Assembly (NCBI GenBank): GCA_944389085.1
Contig: CALXLB010000097.1
Span: 1 to 48,089 of the forward strand
Direction of reading: 5' to 3'
Source of the DNA: an uncultured Spirochaetaceae bacterium
Lineage (GTDB): Bacteria > Spirochaetota > Spirochaetia > Sphaerochaetales > Sphaerochaetaceae
DNA: 48,089 bases
Of this stretch, positions 7,873-16,383 are shown piece after piece. The notes under the pieces were generated by a model, which was given only the letters and a program-made list of their open reading frames with translations, was not told where the DNA came from and did not search any database. Positions within the stretch are counted from its first letter, which is position 1, and every line of letters begins with the position of its first letter. A program made the position numbers and the translations under genes.

Positions 7873-9071
7873 CGTTCCTCGCCGACGAACTGGAAGCCTG
7901 CCTCGGAAAGCTTCTGCTTGATTTCATTGATGTGCTCAAAATCCCTGGTTTCCATCGAAACGCGAAGTGTACAGTTATTCAGATATTTCTCATTTCCTGT
8001 CTTATCATGATGCACACCTACAACGTTTGCGCCAGAAGCTGCTATGATTGACGAGACTTCAACAAGCTGACCAGGTTTATCAATAAGCTCTACAGTGATA
8101 TCTGCAAGTCTTCCTTCCTTGATCAAAGCTCTGTTTATTACCCTTGATAGAATTGTCACATCAATGTTACCACCAGAAACAAGGCAGACCGTTTTCCCTT
8201 TCAGAGGAACTTTATCAAACAGAGCTGCTGCGACAGAAACAGCCCCTGCACCTTCACTGACGAGTTTCTGTTTCTCCATCAGATCAAGAATAGCTACGGC
8301 TGTCTCATCATCAGAGACTGTGATGACATCATCAACATATTTCTCACAAAGTGAGTAAGTAAGATCTCCTGGACTCTTTACGGCAATACCGTCGGAAATC
8401 GTAGAGACAGATGGGAGAGTCTCAAGCTTATGGTCATGGAGAGAATCAACCATTGATGGAGCTCCTGAGGACTGTACGCCGAAAATCTTCACCGATGGCT
8501 TGAGCATCTTCACAGTGAAAGCAACTCCGGCAATCAGCCCGCCTCCACCGACTGGGACGATTATGTTGTCTACATCTGGCAGCTGCTGCAGGATTTCCAG
8601 GCCTATTGTTCCCTGACCTGCTATGACATCGGGATCATTGAAGGGGTGAATCATCGTACGCCCTGTCTCTTCCATGATCTCCATCGCGCGGTTGTATGCA
8701 TCATCGTAGACACCTTTCACAAGTTCTACTGTAGCGCCATATGCCCTGGTTGCCTCGACTTTGGAAATCGGAGCTCCTTCCGGAATGCAGATTACAGCAT
8801 CGATTCCCTGCATGGAGGCTGCAAGAGCAACTCCCTGTGCATGGTTACCTGCAGAACAAGCAATAACACCTTTCTTTTTCTGCTCATCGCTGAGGCGTGA
8901 GATTTTGTAATAAGCACCGCGGACCTTGAAGGAACCAGTTGTCTGCAGGTTCTCGGTCTTAAGATACACTTCCTCTTCAGGAAACATGCGTGGTGCACGT
9001 ATGAGATCAGTAACTCTGGCAATTTCCTTCAATGCAAAGGAGGCCTGATACACAGTATCTAAAGTAAGCAT
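7869..9071 (-). CDS. ilvA: Threonine ammonia-lyase with ACT domain (IlvA/TdcB type)
   Basis: A 400-residue PLP enzyme that deaminates threonine to 2-oxobutanoate and ammonia, either feeding isoleucine synthesis or for catabolism. Seen: TTGSFKVRGAYYK with the PLP lysine Lys49, SAGNHAQGVA, the PLP phosphate loop VGGGGLIAGV, and a C-terminal ACT-like domain (about 325-400, with VELIDKPGQLVEVSSIIAASGANVVG split across strands). The size matches the roughly 400-residue TdcB/clostridial type with one ACT domain. I place the start at ATG 9071, not upstream, because family members begin MLTLxxVYQA. A -10-like TATTAT lies exactly six bases before this ATG and no Shine-Dalgarno sequence is present. Confidence 0.92.
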   Translation of the reverse strand: MLTLDTVYQASFALKEIARVTDLIRAPRMFPEEEVYLKTENLQTTGSFKVRGAYYKISRLSDEQKKKGVIACSAGNHAQGVALAASMQGIDAVICIPEGAPISKVEATRAYGATVELVKGVYDDAYNRAMEIMEETGRTMIHPFNDPDVIAGQGTIGLEILQQLPDVDNIIVPVGGGGLIAGVAFTVKMLKPSVKIFGVQSSGAPSMVDSLHDHKLETLPSVSTISDGIAVKSPGDLTYSLCEKYVDDVITVSDDETAVAILDLMEKQKLVSEGAGAVSVAAALFDKVPLKGKTVCLVSGGNIDVTILSRVINRALIKEGRLADITVELIDKPGQLVEVSSIIAASGANVVGVHHDKTGNEKYLNNCTLRVSMETRDFEHINEIKQKLSEAGFQFVGEER

Positions 9072-9077
9072 GGATAC

Positions 9078-9083
9078 ATAATA
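9078..9083 (-). promoter_or_regulatory. -10 element of the ilvA promoter, six bases from the start codon
   Basis: TATTAT on the minus strand ends six bases before ATG 9071, which puts the expected transcription start on the A of the start codon. No convincing -35 is seen 17 bases upstream. The divergent tetR promoter lies about 65 bases away. Confidence 0.45.
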
Positions 9084-9145
9084 ACGAGAAGATGAACTTT
9101 CTACCATGCGGAGAGCTGATTTATATCCGAATTTCCAGCCAATAT

Positions 9146-9153
9146 GGTAAAAT
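9146..9153 (+). promoter_or_regulatory. Extended -10 promoter of the second TetR gene
   Basis: TGGTAAAAT matches the extended -10 form TGnTAnnAT. Transcription would start near 9160, giving a leader of about 19 bases that contains the AGGGGG ribosome site. Confidence 0.5.
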
Positions 9154-9178
9154 ACCAACAGTCATAAAAGGGGGATAA

Positions 9179-9709
9179 ATGCATAGCACAAGAATGCAGG
9201 AAGCCAATGAGAGATTGTCAAAAGCTTTCAGAAAGCTTCTTAAGACAACAGATTATGAAGGGATAGACATCTCAATGATTACGGCTGAAGCAGGAATGAG
9301 CCGGAAGAATTTCTACTATCACTACAAAAGCAAAGAGAATCTGCTCTCAAGCATAGTGGAGAAATCCATGCTGGAACTTGAAAGAGAGATGCACCGTTAT
9401 CAAGCCTGGGATGCAATTGTAACGCTGTTAAGATATCTCCATGCAGACAGAGAATTCTTCATGGATGCGCTCTCGCTTCCATTGCTGAATGATATCTCAA
9501 TACTTCTGGAACAGCCTCTGCAGCAGGTCTTCAATCAGCCTGAAATAAACAAATCAACAAAACTTGCTGCAGATATGATGACAGCGGAAATAAGAAGATG
9601 GCTGAGAAGGAACACACCAGGCCCGCTTGAATTCCTGATTGATTTCAAGACCAACTTACTGGAATTCAACAGATTCTGTCTGTCAAATTTCGCCAGCAGC
9701 AGATATTGA
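9179..9709 (+). CDS. TetR-family regulator
   Basis: A 176-residue protein with an N-terminal TetR helix-turn-helix (about 10-55: RLSKAFRKLLKTTDYEGIDIS, MITAEAGMSRKNFYYHYKSKENLL) and a helical C-terminal part that resembles the TetR_C family found in Firmicutes. AAGGGGG precedes the ATG by about six bases. It is transcribed away from ilvA from a neighbouring promoter, so it may control itself or ilvA, but no shared palindrome is obvious in the 107-bp gap. A perfect GTACTT-N3-AAGTAC inverted repeat lies between its 3' end and metK (9770-9784). Confidence 0.85.
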   Translation: MHSTRMQEANERLSKAFRKLLKTTDYEGIDISMITAEAGMSRKNFYYHYKSKENLLSSIVEKSMLELEREMHRYQAWDAIVTLLRYLHADREFFMDALSLPLLNDISILLEQPLQQVFNQPEINKSTKLAADMMTAEIRRWLRRNTPGPLEFLIDFKTNLLEFNRFCLSNFASSRY

Positions 9710-9833
9710 TCCGCAACCTCAGTACTGCAAATTCTGCTTCGCATCTGAAGTGCCCTTTCTGCAACAATAAGTACTTAAAAAGTACAAAATGACAGAGATT
9801 AAATCTGGCATAGCACGCCACAGGATAAATCAG

Positions 9834-9839
9834 TATAAT
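9834..9839 (+). promoter_or_regulatory. Consensus -10 of the metK promoter
   Basis: A perfect TATAAT ends nine bases before the metK ATG at 9849. Transcription should begin around 9846-9847, leaving a leader of two or three bases. No SAM riboswitch could fit in such a short leader. Confidence 0.55.
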
Positions 9840-9848
9840 CGATGTGAT

Positions 9849-11006
9849 ATGAGAAGATTATTCACTTCAGAATCAGTAACGGATGGACATCCGGATAAAG
9901 TATGTGACCAGATTGCCGACGGCATTCTTGACGCGCTTCTGGCTCAGGATCCGATCTCGCGTTCAGCTTGTGAAGTCACTGCAGAGCCTAGGGCTGTTCA
10001 CATAATGGGTGAGATTACGACAAAAGCTGATGTCGACTACAAGGAAATAGCAAAAGATGTCATCAGATCCATCGGCTATACAAAAAGTGAGTATGGCTTC
10101 GATGATACAGCTTCTATCACATGTTCACTCCACAAGCAGTCTGACGACATAGCAATGGGTGTTGATTCCTCTTTCGAAGACAGTTCAACCATCGGAGCGG
10201 GGGATCAGGGCATGATGTTCGGCTATGCTTCCGATGAGGCAGAAGAATGCATGCCTCTTGCCCTTGCTCTCTCAAGGAAACTCACGATGGCTTTGAGCAG
10301 AAAACGAAGGGACGGCTCGCTTCCATTCCTCAGGCCAGATGGAAAAAGCCAGATCACAGTTGAGTATGAAGGAAGAAAAGCCATCAGGATTGCTGCAGTT
10401 GTCCTCTCAGCCCAGCACGATGAAGACATCACACTTGAAGATCTGAGAAAAGAGCTTCTTGAAAAAGTCATCATGACCGAATTACCGGAAAACCTTCTGG
10501 ACAAGGATACGAAGTTCTTCATAAATCCAACAGGAAGGTTTGTACTTGGAGGTCCTGCCGCTGACACAGGACTCACCGGACGCAAGATAATCGCAGACAC
10601 ATATGGTGGATATGCACACCATGGCGGAGGAGCTTTCTCTGGCAAAGATCCTACAAAAGTTGACAGAACAGCATCCCTCGCACTCCGCAACATTGCAAAA
10701 ACAATTGTCTCGGCAGGTGCTGCAGCAGAGTGTGAGCTACAGGCGGCATATGCTATCGGTGTTGCAGAACCAGTTTCATTAGCAATCTTCACGTATGGTA
10801 CAGGCCGTGTAAGTGATGAGAAAATCCTTGACTGGGTCTCCAGACACTATGATTTAAGACCTGAAGGCATGATCAGACGCCTGAATCTCCGGACTCCCAT
10901 CTATCGCAGATCATCTTCATTCGGAGCATTTGGAAGAACAGATGTCTCACTGCCATGGGAGATCGTGGATGAAGAAGCTCTGAACGACCTGAGGAAACTT
11001 ATCTGA
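9849..11006 (+). CDS. metK: S-adenosylmethionine synthetase
   Basis: A 385-residue cytosolic enzyme making S-adenosylmethionine from ATP and methionine. Signature elements: FTSESVTDGHPDKVCDQ at the N-terminus (His in GHPDK contacts ATP phosphate), GAGDQGMMFGY, and GGGAFSGKDPTKVDRTASL. The upstream in-frame extension to 9789 is rejected because all family members begin at MRRLFTSES and a consensus -10 lies within the extension. The 3' end overlaps the convergent membrane-protein gene by eight bases. No upstream riboswitch is present. Length and motifs are fully normal. Confidence 0.96.
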   Translation: MRRLFTSESVTDGHPDKVCDQIADGILDALLAQDPISRSACEVTAEPRAVHIMGEITTKADVDYKEIAKDVIRSIGYTKSEYGFDDTASITCSLHKQSDDIAMGVDSSFEDSSTIGAGDQGMMFGYASDEAEECMPLALALSRKLTMALSRKRRDGSLPFLRPDGKSQITVEYEGRKAIRIAAVVLSAQHDEDITLEDLRKELLEKVIMTELPENLLDKDTKFFINPTGRFVLGGPAADTGLTGRKIIADTYGGYAHHGGGAFSGKDPTKVDRTASLALRNIAKTIVSAGAAAECELQAAYAIGVAEPVSLAIFTYGTGRVSDEKILDWVSRHYDLRPEGMIRRLNLRTPIYRRSSSFGAFGRTDVSLPWEIVDEEALNDLRKLI

Positions 11007-11820
11007 CGTCATCTTTGTCGACGCTTCTGCTTTTGAGTGTAGGCATGAAGCGTCTGGCAAATTTGCCTTTTCCCCTGCCCTTTATATAGAAAAAGCCAAT
11101 GACTGAGAAAACAGTTGCCCCGATGAGGTTCACAAAGAGATCCTTCATCGTATCAATCAGGCCGATATCAATATAGCCACCGACACCAAGAGCCATTCCA
11201 TTGACCGATGTCTCGGTGATTCCTGTTATGGAAACGACCTTATTTGTCATGCTTCCATCCAGAAGCACTGTATGCAGCTCATGAACAATAGTATCTTTCT
11301 GCATATCCAATCCGAAAAGCTGATCTGCTGAGAATTCAAAGAATTCCCATATGACACCGATTGTCATAGAGAAACAGAAAGCTCCGATTGCCACATAAAG
11401 CGGGGAAAGATGAAGCTTCGTATTCTCATTTCTGTTGATGATATCAACAAGTGAGAAACCTACAGCTGCCGACAGAAACCCTGTGATTGTATGCAAAGCG
11501 GTATCCCATCCAGGAACTTTAACATAAAACGCCCTGATCTCACCGAGGATTTCTGCAGCATAAATAAAAACAAGTATGATGACTTCAAGCGTATCAGGTA
11601 TATCTATATGCCAGTTACGCTCGATAAACGAAGGAATTGTGAAAAGGAAAAGCGAAAAAACGCAAAGTGCGACGTTCTGCCAGTCTCTATTGAAAATCTG
11701 AGCAATCATCACAAGTACAACAGAAAACCTTAGGAGAACATAAATGGTGAATAACTTTGGTGCAGTCCTGATCTGCTCCCTGAATGTAAGCTTATGGATC
11801 TTCTCTCTCTTTCTTTTCAT
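10999..11820 (-). CDS. Polytopic membrane protein, DUF2238/YjdF-like
   Basis: A 273-residue protein with a basic N-terminus and about seven or eight hydrophobic segments. Conserved-looking polar spots inside the membrane part are GWDTALHTITGFLSAAVGFSL and IGVIWEFFEFSADQL, a pattern I associate with the DUF2238/YjdF group of inner-membrane proteins. No enzymatic or transport role is known for it. The ATG at 11820 lies six bases after an extended -10 (TGGTATCCT) and has no ribosome site. The 3' end overlaps metK by eight bases in convergent orientation. Family assignment is moderate, membrane topology strong. Confidence 0.75.
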   Translation of the reverse strand: MKRKREKIHKLTFREQIRTAPKLFTIYVLLRFSVVLVMIAQIFNRDWQNVALCVFSLFLFTIPSFIERNWHIDIPDTLEVIILVFIYAAEILGEIRAFYVKVPGWDTALHTITGFLSAAVGFSLVDIINRNENTKLHLSPLYVAIGAFCFSMTIGVIWEFFEFSADQLFGLDMQKDTIVHELHTVLLDGSMTNKVVSITGITETSVNGMALGVGGYIDIGLIDTMKDLFVNLIGATVFSVIGFFYIKGRGKGKFARRFMPTLKSRSVDKDDVR

Positions 11821-11826
11821 ATAGAG

Positions 11827-11835
11827 AGGATACCA
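11827..11835 (-). promoter_or_regulatory. Extended -10 of the DUF2238-like gene
   Basis: On the minus strand TGG-TATCCT ends six bases before ATG 11820. The expected transcription start is the A of the start codon, another predicted leaderless message. Confidence 0.45.
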
Positions 11836-11898
11836 GAAAAGAACTCAATTGGCACCAGCAAAGAAAAAATGCGATGATTAAAACCAGGAGTGAAGAAA

Positions 11899-13800
11899 AT
11901 GACCAAAGGCCCTATCACGCAGGATAAAGAATTCTTTGAAGCATTATCAGATGAGCTGAAAGAAACCAAGACAGCCGCAAGAAGGAATAATTACAAGGAA
12001 GCTGCATCTGCTTTCTCTCAATACGTCAGGCTATTCCTGGACAGCAACAGGGAAAAGTTCTTCTCTATTCCTTATGAAACTCCGGAAAACATCTACAAGC
12101 TTCCCGGAGAAAGCGACAGCGAAGCCGTAAAGAGAATTGAAGAATACAAAGTGGTATCGGTGGGAATAATCGGTGACTTCTCTGAGAGAAAAAGAATAGG
12201 ATGGTTCGACAATCCCACAGCAAACGGTTATAAAGAATGGACATGGCAGCTGTCACGCCACAATGATATAAAGATGATGGCTCATGAATACAATCTCACC
12301 GGAGATGAAAAGATCGCCTCTGCAGCCATAGATATCATGAAAAGCTGGATAGAGGATGCACCAGTTCCTCCTGCAGGGACATCCGGGCATGATACAAAGT
12401 GCTGGAGAACGATTGAGTGCGGTATCAGGATGGGAGCAAACTGGCCTTATATCCTCTACTCATTCTACAAGAGCCCTGCATTCACTGATGAAATGATGAT
12501 TCTCTGGTTCAAATCCATCTATGAACATGCAATCAGGCTTGTACATGACAGAACAGCTGCAAACTGGCTGCTGATGGAGATGAATGGACTGGCTCATATC
12601 GGAATGCTGTATCCCTTCTTTAAAGATTCGGAAGCCTGGCTGAATGATGCAGTCTCATCACTGGAAAAGGAATGCAGGCGACAGTTCTATCCAGATGGAT
12701 TCCAGTATGAACTTACAACCAATTACCACGACGTCGCCATAAACAATTATCAAAGACTGCTGGAGACAGCCAAAGCCTTTTCTGTAAGGCTTCCAGACGG
12801 AATTATGGAAACACTGAGAATAGCCTGCGATATCAACACAAAACTGATGATGCCTGATGGCACACTCCCCGATATCAATGATGGAACAAGGGCAAAAGCA
12901 AAGGATCTGCTGCTGCCAAAAACAAGATTCTTCAGAGACAGGGATATCGACTGGGCTGTCTTCGGTGGTGAAGACCCCGGATACACAAGTACTGTATTGC
13001 CCTACTCTGGCTTTGCTGTCTTCCGTACAGGCTGGAAAAAAGATGATGTCTGGGCTCTTTTTGATGCCGCACCTTTCGGAAGGGGGCATCAGCATGAAGA
13101 CAAACTCAATCTTATCATCTATGCTGCAGGAAAGTACCTTGTTCCAGAAGCTGGAATCTATGCTTACGATGACAGTGAGATGCGGAAATATGTCCTCTCT
13201 ACACGTGGACATAACACAGTCCGTGTCGATGGACACGATCAGGACAGAAGAAGTACTTACCAATGGAATGATGAAGAAATCAACAGAAAAGCTGATATAA
13301 AAACAACAATACCCTCTGACGATATCGAATGGGCTGAAAGCACATACAGCGAAGGTTATCAGGATATCGGAGACAAGACAGTAAAGCATACGCGGAAAGT
13401 CATCTTCCTCCGCCATGAACGGATTTTCATCGTCGTCGACACGCTACAGGCTCAGAAAGAACACAAATGGGAGGTACTCTGGCACATCGATGATGAAGCT
13501 GTCAGTGATTTTGAATATGAGAATCTCAGAATATTCGTACCATCACATGACGTTGGACATAAGATTATCCGAGGTGTGACAGAACCGGAGTGGCAGGGCT
13601 TCATCGCATTCGGTGCCAAACAGGGCATGTACAAAGAGGTGAACACGCTTGTCCTCTCAGCTTATGGCAATAACAGCAGAATCATCACGGCTCTTGTTCC
13701 TAAAGACCGGAAAGGACAGCAGCCGCAAGAAGTAAGAACAGAAGGAAATTCCATCATCCTCGTCTTCGCTGACAAGGAGGAAAGACGGATTTCTCTCTGA
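11899..13800 (+). CDS. Heparinase II/III-like polysaccharide lyase, cytoplasmic
   Basis: A 633-residue protein with the two-part layout of heparinase II/III and oligo-alginate lyase families: an N-terminal (alpha/alpha) toroid (about 1-340, with HDTKCWRTIECGIRMG and a candidate catalytic stretch LTTNYHDVAINNYQRL) and a C-terminal beta-sandwich (about 345-633, with APFGRGHQHEDKLNLI and STRGHNTVRVDGHDQ). Such enzymes cleave uronate-containing polysaccharides or oligosaccharides by beta-elimination. No signal peptide is present, so an intracellular oligosaccharide substrate is likely. I prefer ATG 11899 over GTG 11890 because AGGAG lies eight bases before the ATG. The exact glycan cannot be named. 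Confidence 0.85.
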   Translation: MTKGPITQDKEFFEALSDELKETKTAARRNNYKEAASAFSQYVRLFLDSNREKFFSIPYETPENIYKLPGESDSEAVKRIEEYKVVSVGIIGDFSERKRIGWFDNPTANGYKEWTWQLSRHNDIKMMAHEYNLTGDEKIASAAIDIMKSWIEDAPVPPAGTSGHDTKCWRTIECGIRMGANWPYILYSFYKSPAFTDEMMILWFKSIYEHAIRLVHDRTAANWLLMEMNGLAHIGMLYPFFKDSEAWLNDAVSSLEKECRRQFYPDGFQYELTTNYHDVAINNYQRLLETAKAFSVRLPDGIMETLRIACDINTKLMMPDGTLPDINDGTRAKAKDLLLPKTRFFRDRDIDWAVFGGEDPGYTSTVLPYSGFAVFRTGWKKDDVWALFDAAPFGRGHQHEDKLNLIIYAAGKYLVPEAGIYAYDDSEMRKYVLSTRGHNTVRVDGHDQDRRSTYQWNDEEINRKADIKTTIPSDDIEWAESTYSEGYQDIGDKTVKHTRKVIFLRHERIFIVVDTLQAQKEHKWEVLWHIDDEAVSDFEYENLRIFVPSHDVGHKIIRGVTEPEWQGFIAFGAKQGMYKEVNTLVLSAYGNNSRIITALVPKDRKGQQPQEVRTEGNSIILVFADKEERRISL

Positions 13801-13879
13801 CATATGTTTTTTCAAGCTGTTTTTCCTTGCAGAAGCTACAATTTCCCGGAATCTCTATTCTGCAGGAAAATATTAAGCT

Positions 13880-13908
13880 TTGCACCCAGCTGTACAAATG
13901 AGTATTAT
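13880..13908 (+). promoter_or_regulatory. Promoter of the M18 aminopeptidase gene
   Basis: -35 TTGCAC (13880-13885), a 17-bp spacer and -10 TATTAT (13903-13908). The ATG at 13917 follows the -10 by eight bases, so transcription should start within about three bases of the start codon. No ribosome site exists between. Confidence 0.6.
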
Positions 13909-13916
13909 TCTATCTG

Positions 13917-15242
13917 ATGGAGAAAACAATGGACGAAATAAAAAGATATAGAGCATTCCTCGACAACGGCAAAACAGAAAGAGAATGCATCAAGGAAATC
14001 ATCTCGCTTGCTGAAGCCAGAGGCTATAAGAACATAGAGACAACCGACCATCTTCAGAGCGGGGATAAAGTCTACTTTGTGCAATATGGCAAATCAATAG
14101 CACTCTTCAGAATCGGAAGTGATTCCATTGAAAAAGGTATGAACATCCTTGGAGCCCACATAGATTCTCCCAGACTTGATGTAAAGATGAATCCTCTCTA
14201 TGAAAACGATGGAGTTGTATATCTGGATACTCATTATTACGGTGGAATCAAGAAGTACCAGTGGGTCACTCTTCCGCTTGCTATCCACGGTGTTGTCATA
14301 AGCAAGGATGGAACGAAAAAAGAAATCATACTCGGAGAAGATGACGAACTGGCTTTCTGCATCTCCGATATTCTTCCGCATATGGCTCAGGAACAGATGA
14401 AGAAAAATGCCAGTGAGTTCATCGCAGGAGAGGATCTTGATCTCATCATCGGCTTGAAAGAAAGCGAAAGCGATGAAAAAGATGCAGCTAAGAAGAAAAT
14501 ACTCTCGCTCATCACAGAAGCAACCGGCATGGATGAAAAAGACTTCCAGAGCGCCGAACTTGAGATAGTCCCTGCTGGAAAATCAAAGCTGATGGGATTT
14601 GACCGTTCAATGATCCTTTCCTATGGTCAGGATGACAGAGTATGTGCATTTACTTCCCTCGAGGCCATGCTTGAAGAAGAAAGCGCAGAGAGAACATCAT
14701 GCTGTCTTCTGGTAGATAAGGAAGAAATAGGTTCTGTAGGTGCCACAGGCATGGACAGCATCTTCCTTGAGAATGCTGTTTCAGAGGTTCTTGCACGCAT
14801 GGATGGTGGCTACAATGGTCTCACGCTCCGCCGTATGCTGCGTTCATCATACATGCTCTCAAGTGATGTGAATGCAGCTTACGACCCATTGAATGCTTCC
14901 CTGTATGACAAGAAGAACTCATCCGTGCTGGGCGGTGGTGTCGTTTTCAATAAATACACAGGTTCACGCGGCAAATCAGGAGCCTCCGATGCCAATGCAG
15001 AGTTCATCGCCTCTCTCAGGAAAGCCATGGATGACAGCAGTGTGAAATACCAGATGTCTGAGATGGGAAAAGTTGACACAGGCGGTGGTGGAACCATTGC
15101 AAAATATGCTGCCTGGTATGGCATGCAGGTCATCGATTGCGGAGTAGCAGTGCTTTCCATGCATGCACCTTGGGAAATAACGGCAGTAGCCGATGTGCTG
15201 GCTGCGAAGAACTGCTATAAAGCATTTCTCAGAATGAGGTGA
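13917..15242 (+). CDS. M18-family zinc aminopeptidase
   Basis: A 441-residue cytosolic metallo-aminopeptidase of the M18 (aspartyl aminopeptidase/aminopeptidase I) group. Metal-site motifs seen: GAHIDSPRLDVK (His81 and following Asp), DKEEIGSVGATGMDS (Glu pair), SSDVNAAYDP, and SMHAPWEIT with the C-terminal His. The length agrees with the clostridial aminopeptidase-1 type. The predicted promoter leaves essentially no leader, so the ATG at 13917 is assigned from that and from the family N-terminus. The gene ends in a GTGA/TGAAG junction with the following lipoprotein gene, so the two are likely cotranscribed. It probably removes acidic or bulky N-terminal residues. Confidence 0.93.
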   Translation: MEKTMDEIKRYRAFLDNGKTERECIKEIISLAEARGYKNIETTDHLQSGDKVYFVQYGKSIALFRIGSDSIEKGMNILGAHIDSPRLDVKMNPLYENDGVVYLDTHYYGGIKKYQWVTLPLAIHGVVISKDGTKKEIILGEDDELAFCISDILPHMAQEQMKKNASEFIAGEDLDLIIGLKESESDEKDAAKKKILSLITEATGMDEKDFQSAELEIVPAGKSKLMGFDRSMILSYGQDDRVCAFTSLEAMLEEESAERTSCCLLVDKEEIGSVGATGMDSIFLENAVSEVLARMDGGYNGLTLRRMLRSSYMLSSDVNAAYDPLNASLYDKKNSSVLGGGVVFNKYTGSRGKSGASDANAEFIASLRKAMDDSSVKYQMSEMGKVDTGGGGTIAKYAAWYGMQVIDCGVAVLSMHAPWEITAVADVLAAKNCYKAFLRMR

Positions 15243-15244
15243 AG

Positions 15245-15898
15245 ATGGAAAAGAAATTCCTGATACCAGCCTTGCTGCTGATGATCTTTCTTTTCCCATC
15301 CTGCGATCTGTCAGGCATTCTTGGCATACGTTCAGTTGCTTTCAAAAATAATTCAGACGCCCCTGTCACTATCACGTTAGGGGATTCTGAATTCACAATT
15401 GATGCAGAAAGCACAAGCCCGTCAATAGTGCCAGACGAAAAGGCCATAAATGACGGAGAGATTACTGTCACCCTTGAAGGTATTTATTACTATGAGACTT
15501 CAAGAAGCTACAGCCTGGGACAGAACGTGATAACGCTGAATCCGGATTGTTATTGGCTCAGGCTCAAGAACAGCACTGGTGAAGTCATCAAAGATTTCAG
15601 CATTCCGCTCAGCTATAATGAGAACAGCTATCCGCGGGCCACGCAGGACTTTGCTGCAGAAAAAGTAGAGCAGATTGCCCCCGAAGCAGAAATCTACTTT
15701 CCTATGATTGAACAGCCTGGTGACAACTTCTCAGCCCAGTTCACAGTCGGAGATGCAGAATCAACAACATCAGCCGGGGCAGAGGGAATAACCCTTGAAA
15801 TCGGCAAGACATCATATATTGTTCTGGAAAAAGCAGAAGAAAACTACGTCATCGTACCTTGGACAGAAGCAGAAGGAGATGTGAAAACAGGGGTATAA
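15245..15898 (+). CDS. Lipoprotein of unknown function
   Basis: A 217-residue protein with a clear lipoprotein signal: MEKKFLIPALLLMIFLFPSC, where the lipobox FPSC puts the lipidated Cys at residue 20. The mature part looks all-beta, with repeated strand-like stretches (SVAFKNNSDAPVTITLGDSEF, then NVITLNPDCYWLRLKNSTGEV). It starts just after the aminopeptidase stop, with AGGTGA close by; a GTG at 15239 is the alternative start. Its last 55 bases overlap the end of the convergent thpR gene. No family was recognised. It is likely attached to the outer or inner membrane. Confidence 0.78.
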   Translation: MEKKFLIPALLLMIFLFPSCDLSGILGIRSVAFKNNSDAPVTITLGDSEFTIDAESTSPSIVPDEKAINDGEITVTLEGIYYYETSRSYSLGQNVITLNPDCYWLRLKNSTGEVIKDFSIPLSYNENSYPRATQDFAAEKVEQIAPEAEIYFPMIEQPGDNFSAQFTVGDAESTTSAGAEGITLEIGKTSYIVLEKAEENYVIVPWTEAEGDVKTGV

Positions 15899-16383
15899 AT
15901 CATACCCCGCTCTCCTCTTTCGCTGAGCATTAGGGAAATACTTTCAACGCGTACCTTCACGGGATCTATGCGACAGGAAGAAACACCTCCATGGACTCTG
16001 CGTGCAAGGGTGATATGAGCTCTGAATCTCTTCTTCTCAAGTCTGAAGCCTTCTGCCTGAAGTTTCTTTGCCAGATCATCATGAAGTTTCACAAGAGACC
16101 TATTCTCCTCTACTCCGACCCAGCAGATATCACCATCGCTCCGTGTAAAGCTTCCAGTGTGTGAAAGTATTATGTCGAATGGCTGGAAACGGATTCCTTC
16201 CATCACCCTGATTATCCTGTCACGTTCTGAGGGAGAACACTCCCCCAGAAACTCCAGTGTGACATGAAAGCAATCTCTGCTGACAAAGGTTCCGGACAAA
16301 GCTCTGTCATGAAGCGCATCTCTGATTACCGCAAGTCTGTTCTTCACAGCCTCTGGCAGAAGGATTGCTACAAAAAGTCTCAT
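15844..16383 (-). CDS. thpR: RNA 2',3'-cyclic phosphodiesterase (2H family)
   Basis: A 179-residue member of the 2H phosphoesterases (ThpR/LigT), which open 2',3'-cyclic phosphate RNA ends. The two catalytic repeats are HVTL (His40) within FHVTLEFLGE and HITL (His123) within FRAHITLARR, with normal spacing. The C-terminus SISLMLSERGERGMIYTPV matches the family end and is followed by about 13 extra residues that run antisense into the lipoprotein gene. The ATG shares one base with the stop codon of the upstream symporter gene (TAATG), so it is translationally coupled. Confidence 0.92.
   Translation of the reverse strand: MRLFVAILLPEAVKNRLAVIRDALHDRALSGTFVSRDCFHVTLEFLGECSPSERDRIIRVMEGIRFQPFDIILSHTGSFTRSDGDICWVGVEENRSLVKLHDDLAKKLQAEGFRLEKKRFRAHITLARRVHGGVSSCRIDPVKVRVESISLMLSERGERGMIYTPVFTSPSASVQGTMT

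Noticed and set aside
9770..9784. GTACTT-N3-AAGTAC palindrome as a TetR operator
   Set aside because: It lies after the tetR gene and 50 bases upstream of the metK -10, is AT-rich and short, and has no second copy at the tetR promoter.
9710..9848. SAM riboswitch ahead of metK
   Set aside because: A consensus -10 lies nine bases before the ATG, leaving no leader, and no riboswitch core or terminator is visible in the gap.
12658..13416. A 252-codon minus-strand frame inside the heparinase-like gene
   Set aside because: The heparinase frame has clear family motifs throughout; the antisense product is Cys/Phe/Ile-rich with no family features or ribosome site.
13801..13875. Terminator after the heparinase-like gene
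   Set aside because: TTTCCTTGCAGAA and TTCTGCAGGAAA can pair with one bulge, but the loop is long and no T run follows, so it is not a convincing terminator.
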